Shown here: piece by piece, positions 1 through 5,427 of the stretch | Position numbering within the stretch: the stretch's first letter is position 1 | Layout: the number at the start of each line of letters is the position of its first letter | Assembly: GCA_017398165.1 (NCBI GenBank) | Contig: JAFQHB010000144.1 | Location: 1 to 5,767 of the forward strand | Direction of reading: 5' to 3' | Origin: Bacillota bacterium | Lineage (GTDB): Bacteria > Bacillota > Dehalobacteriia > UBA4068 > UBA4997 | DNA length: 5,767 nucleotides | Notes under the pieces: model-generated | Seen by the model: the letters and a program-made list of their open reading frames with translations, nothing else | Database searches by the model: none | What the model was told of the DNA's origin: nothing | Program-made: the position numbers and the translations under genes

Positions 1-594
1 ATAGCCGTCAGCATCTATCCGGTATATTCTTCTGCGGCACAGGCGCTGCGGCAGGCTTTCTTTCAGGTTTGCTCGATCATCTCGACGACGGGATATTGCT
101 CGGTGGATTGGTCGTTGTGGCCGCAGTTTGCCCAGATGGTACTCGTTATGCTGATGTTTTGCGGTGCGTGTGCCGGGTCTACCGGCGGCGGTATCAAATG
201 CTCTCGGGTGCTGATATTGCTGCGTACCCTGCGGCGGGAGATACACCGCATCGCCCATCCGCGGGCTGTGGAGGTCATCAAGCTGGACGGCAAGGTGGTA
301 AATGAGGATACTGTTCGTTCTATTATGATCTTCCTGGGCAGTTATATGTTGATAATACTTATGGGGACGCTGCTTATCTCTCTGGATAATTTTTCGTTTA
401 CAGTATCCTTTACATCCGCACTGACCTGTGTCAGCAACGTTGGACCGGGTTTGGAGATGGTTGGCCCGGTGGGGAATTTTTCTGCTTTCTCGGCTTTTTC
501 CAAGCTGGTGATGTCGTTGTGTATGATAATCGGCAGATTGGAGATATTGCCTGTATTGATGCTGTGCAGTCGTGTTACCTGGCGTCGTAATTGA
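1..594 (+). CDS. trkH: TrkH-family potassium uptake protein, C-terminal part (5' end outside window)
   Basis: This is the C-terminal 197 residues of the membrane subunit of a Trk/Ktr-type K+ importer; the frame is open from the first base and ends at TGA 592-594. In the family, four membrane-pore-membrane repeats each give one loop of a K+ selectivity filter, and a cytoplasmic TrkA/KtrA subunit gates the channel. The third filter loop is visible as SIISTTGYCS (about residues 25-34), followed by the hallmark GACAGSTGGGIK (about 55-66), a charged cytoplasmic linker RTLRREIHRIAHPRAV, and the fourth filter loop TCVSNVGPG (about 142-150). GRLEILPVLML closes the last helix, as in other TrkH proteins. 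The C-terminus WRRN is normal for the family, so the 3' end is intact. No trkA partner is in the window. The family call is secure; the substrate (K+, possibly with Na+ or H+ coupling) is by homology. Confidence 0.94.
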   Translation: MAVSIYPVYSSAAQALRQAFFQVCSIISTTGYCSVDWSLWPQFAQMVLVMLMFCGACAGSTGGGIKCSRVLILLRTLRREIHRIAHPRAVEVIKLDGKVVNEDTVRSIMIFLGSYMLIILMGTLLISLDNFSFTVSFTSALTCVSNVGPGLEMVGPVGNFSAFSAFSKLVMSLCMIIGRLEILPVLMLCSRVTWRRN

Positions 595-662
595 CAGTGC
601 GGCGAAAGTTGCCGGACAGGTGCGGTTATTGCCGACCGGCACTGATGATATAATGCGTATGG

Positions 663-707
663 CATACTGATGAGCCGTTTGGCGGGACGGTGCATCAGTA
701 TGTTTTT
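663..707 (+). terminator. intrinsic terminator of trkH
   Basis: A perfect 10-bp stem CATACTGATG (663-672) / CATCAGTATG (693-702) continues inward past one mismatch into GCCGT (674-678) / ACGGT (687-691), with one G-U pair and an 8-nt loop. Five T residues (703-707) follow directly. It lies 68 nt after the trkH stop. There is no T-run on the other strand, so it acts for plus-strand transcripts. Confidence 0.87.
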
Positions 708-901
708 ATCGGCCTTTTTCGGTTTGGCACCTTCGCTGTCTGGTGATATATGCAAATTCTGTGGTATCATCAGGTGCTGTGCTGCGGCCTGTGCCTGCCC
801 GGGGGCAGGAGATATGGCAGCAGAATAAGGCCGGAGAGGGCTGTGGCCAAAATGTATATTATATGCTGTTAAGAAAAATTTTGCAGATATCGTGATATAT
901 C

Positions 902-931
902 TTGAAGAAGCAATAGCTTTTTTGGTATAAT
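902..931 (+). promoter_or_regulatory. predicted sigma-70-type promoter of purC-purF
   Basis: A consensus -10 TATAAT (926-931) is preceded by the extended -10 TGG (923-925). A partial -35 TTGAAG (902-907) lies 18 bp upstream. The expected start of transcription is near 938, giving a leader of about 75-80 nt before the purC ATG. The surrounding sequence is clearly more AT-rich than the genes. I see no obvious PurR-type operator pair, so regulation cannot be assigned. Confidence 0.65.
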
Positions 932-944
932 AAATAACTGGGAA

Positions 945-980
945 AAGCAAGTATGTGTTATGGCACAGCGATGCTTGCTT
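945..980 (+). promoter_or_regulatory. leader hairpin of the purC-purF transcript
   Basis: AAGCAAGTAT (945-954) pairs with ATGCTTGCTT (971-980), a 10-bp stem with one G-U pair. A small GTG/CAC pair (955-957 with 964-966) could form inside the 16-nt loop. It would begin about 7 nt from the predicted transcript start and end about 22 nt before the ribosome binding site. No T-run follows, so it is not an intrinsic terminator. It may be a 5' stabiliser or part of a control element; this is inference from pairing alone. Confidence 0.4.
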
Positions 981-1002
981 GACAGCTTATTTTATATTTT
1001 AT

Positions 1003-1008
1003 GGGGGA
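1003..1008 (+). promoter_or_regulatory. ribosome binding site that fixes the purC start
   Basis: GGGGGA (1003-1008) is 7 nt before ATG 1016. The in-frame ATG at 1001 overlaps this purine run and has no site of its own, so 1016 is the better start. The purF-like gene has the same kind of site, GGGGGAG at 1718-1724. Confidence 0.75.
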
Positions 1009-1015
1009 ATCTACT

Positions 1016-1696
1016 ATGAAACTTGTGTACACCGGAAAAACCAAAAACGTTTTTGCATTGGACAACGGCAATTACCTGCTGAAGTTTAAGGATGACTGCA
1101 CCGGCAAAGACGGTGTTTTTGATCCCGGCGAGAACAGTGTTGGTCTGACTATAGATGGCGTGGGTGATGTCAACCTGCGTATGTCCATTTATTTCTTTGA
1201 GAAAATCAATGCTGCAGGCATCAAGACCCACTACGTAAACGCCAACCTGGAGGACACCACTATGGAAGTGCTGCCGGCCAAGGTTTTTGGTAAGGGTCTG
1301 GAGGTCATCTGCCGCCATAAGGCTGTAGGCAGCTTCTTCCGTCGTTATGGCGAGTATATCGAAGAAGGCGCCGACCTGCCTGCTTACGTAGAGACTACCT
1401 TTAAGAACGATGATCTGGGCGACCCGCTGGTAACCAAGGACGGTCTGGTAGTGCTGGGTGTAATGACTGCCGAGCAGTATGAGGATATCAAGACCATGAC
1501 CCAGCAGATCACCCAGATCGTAGCTGATGACCTGAAAGAAAAGGGTCTGGTGCTGTATGATATCAAATTTGAGTTTGGTTATGATGCCGACGGCAACGTA
1601 ATGCTGATCGATGAGATCGCATCCGGCAATATGCGCGTTTATAAAGACGGAAAATACATTGATCCTATGACTTTGTCTGAGCTGTTCTTTGCTTAA
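1016..1696 (+). CDS. purC: phosphoribosylaminoimidazole-succinocarboxamide synthase (SAICAR synthetase)
   Basis: PurC joins CAIR and L-aspartate with ATP to make SAICAR in cytoplasmic de novo purine synthesis. The 226-residue protein begins [12 protein letters not shown], the family's ATP-site opening (usual form YEGKTK). It has LLKFKDD (residues 21-27), [17 protein letters not shown] (96-112, the first SAICAR synthetase signature with R and GS), FKNDDLGDP (129-137) and YDIKFEFG (181-188, matching the second signature D-x-K-x-E-F-G). The C-terminal [11 protein letters not shown] (199-209) replaces the more common DEISPDTCRLW type, and GVFDPGEN (33-40) is an insertion typical, as I recall, of clostridial PurC. 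Length is close to the usual 230-240. An in-frame ATG at 1001 would add five residues, but it overlaps the ribosome binding site. It is first in a two-gene operon, 33 nt before the purF-like gene. Confidence 0.95.
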   Translation: MKLVYTGKTKNVFALDNGNYLLKFKDDCTGKDGVFDPGENSVGLTIDGVGDVNLRMSIYFFEKINAAGIKTHYVNANLEDTTMEVLPAKVFGKGLEVICRHKAVGSFFRRYGEYIEEGADLPAYVETTFKNDDLGDPLVTKDGLVVLGVMTAEQYEDIKTMTQQITQIVADDLKEKGLVLYDIKFEFGYDADGNVMLIDEIASGNMRVYKDGKYIDPMTLSELFFA

Positions 1697-1729
1697 TCGG
1701 GATCGTATCAATAATCTGGGGGAGTAAAT

Positions 1730-3151
1730 ATGGGCGGTTTTTTTGGCATAGCCTCCAAGCAGGAATGTGTACTTGATCTTTTCTTTGGTGTGGATTATCA
1801 TTCGCATCTGGGTACGCGCCGCGGTGGTATGGTCGTGTATGACAAGGAGCGTGGGTTTCATCGCCAGATCCACAATATTGAGAACACTCCTTTTCGTACC
1901 AAGTTTGAGCGCGATCTGAATGATTTTCACGGTGGCTACGGTATCGGTGCTATCAGTGATTCCGACCCGCAGCCGCTGATGGTGCGTTCGCATTTGGGGC
2001 TTTATGCTATCGCGAGTGTCGGTGCTATCAATAATGCGGATGACCTCATCAAGAAATATTTCTCCGATCATCGGCATCAGTTTATGGCGATGAGCTCGGG
2101 CAAGATCAACGACAGTGAGCTGATAGCGGCTCTGATCAACCAGAAGGATGATCTGGTATCCGGCATACTGCACGTTCAGGAGCAGGTAGAAGGCTCGGCA
2201 ACCATTATGATCCTTACTCCGGACAGCATTATCGTCGCGCGGGACAAGCTGGGTCGTCTGCCGGTATTGATCGGCAAAAACGAGCACGGACACTGTATTT
2301 CCTTTGAGTCCTTTGCTTATCACAAGCTGGGCTATGCAGATGAATACGAGCTGGGGCCGAATGAGATCGTCAAGGTGACTGCTGATGGCTATGAAACGCT
2401 TTCCCCGGCCGGCAAGGATATGAAGATCTGCGCCTTCCTCTGGAGCTATTACGGCTACCCCAATTCTACCTATGAGGGTATCAACGTGGAGGTTATGCGG
2501 TATCGCAACGGTGAGATTATGGCGCGCGATGAGAAAGAGAAAGGGATTCTGCCGGAGGTTGATTATGTGGCCGGTATCCCGGATTCCGGTATCCCGCACG
2601 CTATTGGCTATGCCCGCGAGAGCGGACAGCCTTTTGCCCGGCCTTTCATCAAATACACACCGACCTGGCCGCGCTCTTTTATGCCGACCAGTCAGGATGT
2701 ACGCAATCAGGTCGCCAAGATGAAGCAGATCCCGGTACCCGAGCTGATCGACGGCAAAAAGCTGCTTTTTGTGGATGACTCTATCGTGCGTGGCACACAG
2801 CTGCGCGAGACGGTGGATTTTCTCTTTGAGTCCAACGCGGCGGAGGTGCATATGCGCTCGGCCTGCCCGCCTATTATGTATAACTGCAAGTACCTGAATT
2901 TCTCCAGCGGGAAGTCTGAGATGGATCTGCTGGCGCGCCGGGTAGTGCAGGAGCTGGAGGGTGATGAAGGCCAGAAGCATCTGGATGAATATGCGGATGC
3001 CAACACCGAAAGAGGGCAGTGTATGCTGAAATGTATCTGCGAAAAGCTGGGCTTTAACTCCTTGGGCTATCAGTCTCTGGAGGGCTTGCTGGAGGCTATC
3101 GGTATTGATCGGGACAAGATCTGTACCTACTGCTGGAGCGGTAAGGAATAA
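1730..3151 (+). CDS. purF: PurF-like amidophosphoribosyltransferase lacking the glutaminase nucleophile
   Basis: This 473-residue protein has the two-domain layout of glutamine-PRPP amidotransferase, the first committed enzyme of purine synthesis. The C-terminal phosphoribosyltransferase domain is well kept: GIPDSGIPHAIGYA (282-295), the PRPP loop FVDDSIVRGT (347-356) and LGYQSLEGLLEAIG (445-458). Cys234, Cys386, Cys465 and Cys468 (CTYC) align with the four Fe-S ligands of Bacillus PurF. The N-terminal class II glutaminase domain is altered. It starts MGGFFGIAS where active enzymes expose Cys in CGVFGI, and there is no Cys before residue 13. The oxyanion segment HNGNLTN reads SVGAINN (96-102), and the arginine of the HVRYSTAG segment is gone, though DSE (128-130) remains. 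The start is firm: GGGGGAG lies 5 nt before the ATG. It may use free ammonia or have another role. I recall similar MGGFFG proteins annotated as PurF in anaerobes, so the change is probably not a sequencing error. Confidence 0.85.
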   Translation: MGGFFGIASKQECVLDLFFGVDYHSHLGTRRGGMVVYDKERGFHRQIHNIENTPFRTKFERDLNDFHGGYGIGAISDSDPQPLMVRSHLGLYAIASVGAINNADDLIKKYFSDHRHQFMAMSSGKINDSELIAALINQKDDLVSGILHVQEQVEGSATIMILTPDSIIVARDKLGRLPVLIGKNEHGHCISFESFAYHKLGYADEYELGPNEIVKVTADGYETLSPAGKDMKICAFLWSYYGYPNSTYEGINVEVMRYRNGEIMARDEKEKGILPEVDYVAGIPDSGIPHAIGYARESGQPFARPFIKYTPTWPRSFMPTSQDVRNQVAKMKQIPVPELIDGKKLLFVDDSIVRGTQLRETVDFLFESNAAEVHMRSACPPIMYNCKYLNFSSGKSEMDLLARRVVQELEGDEGQKHLDEYADANTERGQCMLKCICEKLGFNSLGYQSLEGLLEAIGIDRDKICTYCWSGKE

Positions 3152-3194
3152 TTTGTATTTGGCTGCACAAGAAGTAAATTATGCTTGGAATATC

Positions 3195-3235
3195 AGACAG
3201 GCACTCCCACCTCAATGGGTGGAGTGCCTGTTTTT
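3195..3235 (+). terminator. intrinsic terminator of purC-purF
   Basis: CAGGCACTC (3198-3206) pairs with GAGTGCCTG (3222-3230). The stem extends inward past one bulged C to CACC/GGTG (3208-3211 with 3218-3221), leaving a 6-nt loop, and outward by A-U pairs. TTTTT follows at 3231-3235. It lies about 45 nt after the purF-like stop. The opposite strand has no T-run. Confidence 0.92.
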
Positions 3236-3324
3236 GTATTATTTACTGTAATTAGATTCTGTATTGCCGCTAAAAATCAGTTGTGTAAATCGGCAATCCC
3301 ATATATCACATCACATTCGGGGTT

Positions 3325-3350
3325 CATATATAGTGCAGGCACTTTATATG
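3325..3350. repeat. 26-bp near-perfect dyad (operator-like palindrome)
   Basis: The left arm CATATATAGTGC (3325-3336) and right arm GCACTTTATATG (3339-3350) pair at 11 of 12 positions around a 2-bp centre; the one mismatch is T3331/T3344. No T-run follows on either strand, so it is not a terminator. It ends 2 bp before a -35-like TTGAAA. The symmetry suggests a binding site for a dimeric regulator or a processing hairpin, but no known operator is recognised. Confidence 0.45.
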
Positions 3351-3352
3351 CG

Positions 3353-3381
3353 TTGAAAAAGACAGAGAAATATCGTATTAT
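3353..3381 (+). promoter_or_regulatory. promoter-like sequence facing the 3' end of the COG2426 gene
   Basis: TTGAAA (3353-3358) and TATTAT (3376-3381) each match the sigma-70 consensus at 5 of 6 positions and are separated by exactly 17 bp. Transcription would start near 3388. No coding frame with a ribosome binding site follows. The RNA would contain the strong hairpin at 3438-3481 and then run antisense into the COG2426 gene. Such matches occur by chance in AT-rich DNA, so this is tentative. Confidence 0.35.
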
Positions 3382-3433
3382 TTCACAGAAAGACAGCGAT
3401 CTTTGGTGCCACGTTCGTTTGCCGTGTAACTGT

Positions 3434-3481
3434 AAAACCCCGCGCACACAGGCTGTCTGCAGAGCTGTTGTGTGCGCGGGG
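3434..3481 (-). terminator. intrinsic terminator of the DUF881-sbp-COG2426 operon
   Basis: A perfect 13-bp GC-rich inverted repeat CCCCGCGCACACA (3438-3450) / TGTGTGCGCGGGG (3469-3481) encloses an 18-nt loop. Reading the minus strand, the stem is followed by TTTT (3437-3434). It begins 27 nt after the stop of the COG2426 gene. On the plus strand the stem is followed by CTGATTG, with no T-run, so it is directional, though the hairpin itself would form in either transcript. Confidence 0.86.
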
Positions 3482-3508
3482 CTGATTGTGGGTATGTGTA
3501 AGTCAAAA

Positions 3509-3988
3509 TCAAAAGATGGTAATAACGCCGCAGGTGATAGCGGTGACGATAACCCCGGCGATGATAACGCCCAGCAGTATCGTGGGGATGGCCTCGCGCA
3601 GGGGCATATCAAGGAAAGCGGCGACGAGGGCGCCCGTCCATGCACCGGTGCCGGGCAGTGGGACGGCCACCAGAATGCAAAGGCCGATGCTGCGGTATTT
3701 CAGCACGATCTCGCTTTTATTGTGGGCCTTATCCTCCATTTTCAGCACGATATTGCCCCAGAAGCGGCTGTGCCTTTTGAGGAAGCGGAAGATACGCCTG
3801 ATAAAAAGGATGATAAAAGGCACGGGTATCATATTGCCGATGATACTGGCGGTAAAGGCGATAAGAGGGTGCAGGCCGAATGCCACACCGATGGGGATAG
3901 CGCCGCGCAGCTCTATAAAGGGCAGCAGCGAAACAAAAAGGGTGGCGATAATCTGGCCGGGGAAGGTGGTATAGAACCAATCAAGCAT
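3509..3988 (-). CDS. COG2426 / small multidrug export family membrane protein
   Basis: This 159-residue integral membrane protein belongs to the family named 'putative small multi-drug export protein' (COG2426, Pfam Sm_multidrug_ex). Both family hallmarks are present: ELRGAIPIG (residues 26-34) at the end of the first hydrophobic segment, and VPLPGTGAWTGALVAA (109-124), a P-x-P-G-T-G re-entrant-type motif reminiscent of DedA/VTT proteins. Hydrophobic stretches lie at about 12-24, 42-63, 101-125 and 134-157, with a charged, probably cytoplasmic loop at 64-98 (RRIFRFLKRHSR). A strong AGGAGGAG site sits 9 nt before the ATG. It is the last gene of the minus-strand operon, 66 nt after the DUF881 gene, and is closed by the terminator at 3434-3481. 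The export function in the family name is weakly founded; substrate and role are unknown. Confidence 0.88.
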   Translation of the reverse strand: MLDWFYTTFPGQIIATLFVSLLPFIELRGAIPIGVAFGLHPLIAFTASIIGNMIPVPFIILFIRRIFRFLKRHSRFWGNIVLKMEDKAHNKSEIVLKYRSIGLCILVAVPLPGTGAWTGALVAAFLDMPLREAIPTILLGVIIAGVIVTAITCGVITIF

Positions 3989-4053
3989 ATGCTAAAGCTC
4001 CTCCTGTGCTTTTGCGGGTGTTGTAATTAAAAAGATATTGGCAGGGCAGTGGG

Positions 4054-4062
4054 ATTATACCA
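4054..4062 (-). promoter_or_regulatory. possible internal promoter for the COG2426 gene
   Basis: On the minus strand the sequence TGGTATAAT (4062 to 4054) is a perfect extended -10, identical to that of purC. It overlaps the TAA stop of the DUF881 gene. No good -35 lies 16-18 bp upstream, which extended -10 promoters may tolerate. The start would be near 4047, about 58 nt before the COG2426 ATG. It could let that gene be expressed apart from the division cluster. Confidence 0.35.
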
Positions 4063-4768
4063 CCTGAGAGTTGTCCTGGTTCACACTTTTCATATAGGCC
4101 GGGGAGGTATTGAGCGTGGTGGCCGGTATATTGACCGTTTCCTCCTGGCGGATGATCGGGTAGATAGCGTAGAGAGTGTTCAGGCTGTCAATAATGCCGC
4201 CGGTGAATGTCAGGCCTTTTTCCAGTGTGGTGGGATCCCCGATGGCTGTGATGACGATGGGGGTGAGCAGGCGTTCACCGTTAAAAGACAGGAAAATATT
4301 GCCATCCGGGTCGGTATCCTGGCTGATGCGGGTCCTGGCGGTAAGCCGCTGGTTATTAACGGCGATAGCTTCGGCGCCGCTAACTTTCAGCTCGCTGGCG
4401 ATATCTACGATATCAGTGCTGATTATCTCATAATCCGCAGTGATGGTGACGCTGATGCCGGGGCCGCTGACCGGCACTGCACCGGCGAAGATGCGGGTAT
4501 TATCCAACTGCTGCTCCAGACCGGTGGTGAGGTTCAGCGAGGATTTGCTGCGCTCCAGACGTTCCAGCTCAGTCTCCAGATTGTTGCGGTATTCGTTGAG
4601 ATTGCGTACCATAGCGACTAAAGTCCCGGTGCTTTGATTTTCCAGATCCTGCAGGCTGTTGGACTCAAAATTGATCTGGCAGACAATGGCAAAGCTGAGC
4701 AGAGTCAGCGCCAGGCAGAAAGTAAGCAGATGATTTTGTTTGCGGTCGTTATTTTCGTTGGGATTCAT
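4055..4768 (-). CDS. DUF881 protein (YlxW/YlxX type), membrane-anchored with coiled coil
   Basis: This 237-residue protein has a short cytoplasmic N-terminus (MNPNENNDRKQNH), one membrane helix (about 14-31), a predicted coiled coil (about 50-90, EYRNNLETELERLERSKSS) and an outer DUF881 domain. Family marks are VSGPGISVTI (100-109), GAEAIAVNNQRL (131-142) and the closing PIVITAIGDPTTLEKGL (170-186). The usual NGQR is NNQR here. DUF881 proteins are encoded next to divIB and sbp in Bacillus subtilis (ylxW, ylxX), and a role in division or envelope assembly is suspected but not established. An AGGGAG site lies 6 nt before the ATG. It follows sbp by 27 nt and is a diverged paralogue of the DUF881 gene at the right edge, with a similar order of motifs including a late 'IPA...AY' tail. 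The family call is good; molecular function is unknown. Confidence 0.87.
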   Translation of the reverse strand: MNPNENNDRKQNHLLTFCLALTLLSFAIVCQINFESNSLQDLENQSTGTLVAMVRNLNEYRNNLETELERLERSKSSLNLTTGLEQQLDNTRIFAGAVPVSGPGISVTITADYEIISTDIVDIASELKVSGAEAIAVNNQRLTARTRISQDTDPDGNIFLSFNGERLLTPIVITAIGDPTTLEKGLTFTGGIIDSLNTLYAIYPIIRQEETVNIPATTLNTSPAYMKSVNQDNSQVV

Positions 4769-4795
4769 ATCCGTCTCCCTCGTGTGTAGGCTGAT

Positions 4796-5404
4796 TTACT
4801 GGGCTTTATCCTCAGTGGTATGGTCGGCGGCTTTGGTTTTATCAGGGCTTACCATCGCGCGCACCTTGACCGGTGTATTATCGAGCTCGTCTTCGTCAAT
4901 ATCGAAGCTCGCGTATCTGGCAGTTGATTCAAGCGGTACTCTATCCAGCAGCAGGCCGGAGATGGTGTTTTCCAGATTGGGTTCGCTGTCAGCCACCGGT
5001 TCTTTATCTTTGTTGAGCGATACTTTGATACGGCGTATCTGTACCTTTTGTGCGTTGCGCTCTCGGTAGCGGGTGATAAGATCGCGGCGGATAAAGGCCA
5101 GATTGGAGAAGATACGCAGTGCAAAGCAGATAGTGGCAGCCATAAACATATCCACGCCGATCTGGTCACCGAGGAAAGCCAGCGCCATTGCCAGCAGTGC
5201 ATTGATGAAAAAGCCGGAGAGCATAATGAGGCTGTCATAGGTATCCTCCAGCAGGCCGCGCGCACCGCCCAGTACGGCATCAAGACCGGCCAGAATAGCG
5301 ATAGAGAGATATTTGGCGATGCCCAACGAGGCATTGACTGTGAGTATGGAGCCTATCAGGCCGCCGGCGATCAGGCTGATCAGTGGCAAAGCGATTTTGA
5401 ACAT
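4796..5404 (-). CDS. sbp: Small basic protein (Sbp, DUF1290 family) with a long hydrophilic C-terminal extension
   Basis: Residues 1-115 closely resemble Bacillus Sbp: a first membrane helix (about 4-23), YLSIAILAGLDAVLGGARG (32-50), SGFFINALLAMALAFLGDQ (63-81), GVDMFMAATICFALRIFSNLAF in pieces (83-104) and the basic cap IRRDLITRYRER (105-116). Sbp is an integral membrane protein of about 120 residues encoded beside ftsA in Bacillus subtilis; its function is not well defined. Here the protein has 202 residues. The extra 87 (116-202) are polar and first basic (QIRRIKVSLNKDK) and then strongly acidic (FDIDEDELDN), with no further membrane segment. The reading frame is continuous, so this is not an obvious frameshift. 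An AAAGGAGA site is well placed before the ATG. It sits 23 nt after one DUF881 gene and 27 nt before another, suggesting co-transcription. Confidence 0.87.
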   Translation of the reverse strand: MFKIALPLISLIAGGLIGSILTVNASLGIAKYLSIAILAGLDAVLGGARGLLEDTYDSLIMLSGFFINALLAMALAFLGDQIGVDMFMAATICFALRIFSNLAFIRRDLITRYRERNAQKVQIRRIKVSLNKDKEPVADSEPNLENTISGLLLDRVPLESTARYASFDIDEDELDNTPVKVRAMVSPDKTKAADHTTEDKAQ

Positions 5405-5427
5405 ATTTATCTCCTTTGGCGCGCGGG

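Larger units (their letters stand above)
595..1000. other. intergenic region between trkH and purC
   Basis: These 406 bp carry no convincing gene. They hold the trkH terminator (663-707), a GC-rich hairpin at 794-809 (6-bp stem CCTGCC/GGCAGG, 4-nt loop) and the purC promoter and leader near the right end. Just after trkH a 6-bp pair CAGTGC 595-600 / GCACTG 639-644 encloses two smaller possible stems. It is followed by a perfect extended -10 match TGATATAAT (646-654) without a clear -35. A 40-codon ATG frame at 750-872 has only a weak ribosome binding site and cysteine/arginine-rich content, and I do not call it a gene. I recognise no known riboswitch class. Confidence 0.6.
3152..3508. other. 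convergent intergenic region between purF-like and COG2426 genes
   Basis: These 357 bp contain no convincing gene. They hold the two convergent terminators (3195-3235 plus, 3434-3481 minus). In the AT-rich middle there is a 7-bp inverted repeat ATTGCCG (3263-3269) / CGGCAAT (3291-3297) without a T-run, a 26-bp dyad (3325-3350) and a promoter-like pair (3353-3381). Open frames crossing this stretch are antisense to the COG2426 gene or run through terminators and have no recognisable protein character. Confidence 0.6.

Noticed and set aside
750..872. Short 40-codon ATG frame between trkH and purC
   Set aside because: The ribosome binding site is weak, the content is odd (Cys/Arg-rich), and it overlaps the GC-rich hairpin; chance is the simpler reading.
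342..950. Minus-strand open frame across the end of trkH and the intergenic gap
   Set aside because: It is antisense to the trkH filter region and spans the trkH terminator; the composition shows no family character.
979..984. Perfect TTGACA just upstream of purC as an alternative -35
   Set aside because: At 16-18 bp downstream there is only the GGGGGA ribosome binding site and no -10; the AT-rich TATATT (993-998) is far too close.
1001..1015. Upstream in-frame ATG as the purC start
   Set aside because: It overlaps the purine-rich ribosome binding site, would lack its own site, and family alignment starts at KLVYTGKTK, right after the ATG at 1016.
992..2980. A 662-codon open frame on the minus strand opposite purC and purF
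   Set aside because: It is antisense to two clear enzyme genes that share one frame, crosses their ribosome binding sites, and has no recognisable domain. Codon bias of the sense genes explains the lack of stops.
3263..3297. 7-bp inverted repeat ATTGCCG/CGGCAAT as a terminator or tRNA arm
   Set aside because: No T-run on either strand and no cloverleaf can be built around it; the 21-nt loop makes it a weak hairpin.
3277..3645. Minus-strand open frame extending from the COG2426 gene across the terminator
   Set aside because: It overlaps the COG2426 gene in another frame and runs through the 13-bp terminator; no ribosome binding site or family resemblance.
3185..4030. Plus-strand open frame running through the convergent gap and over the COG2426 gene
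   Set aside because: It begins inside the purF region's terminator area, crosses the second hairpin, and most of its length is antisense to a well-supported membrane protein gene. The predicted protein is rich in Gly/Asp and resembles no family.
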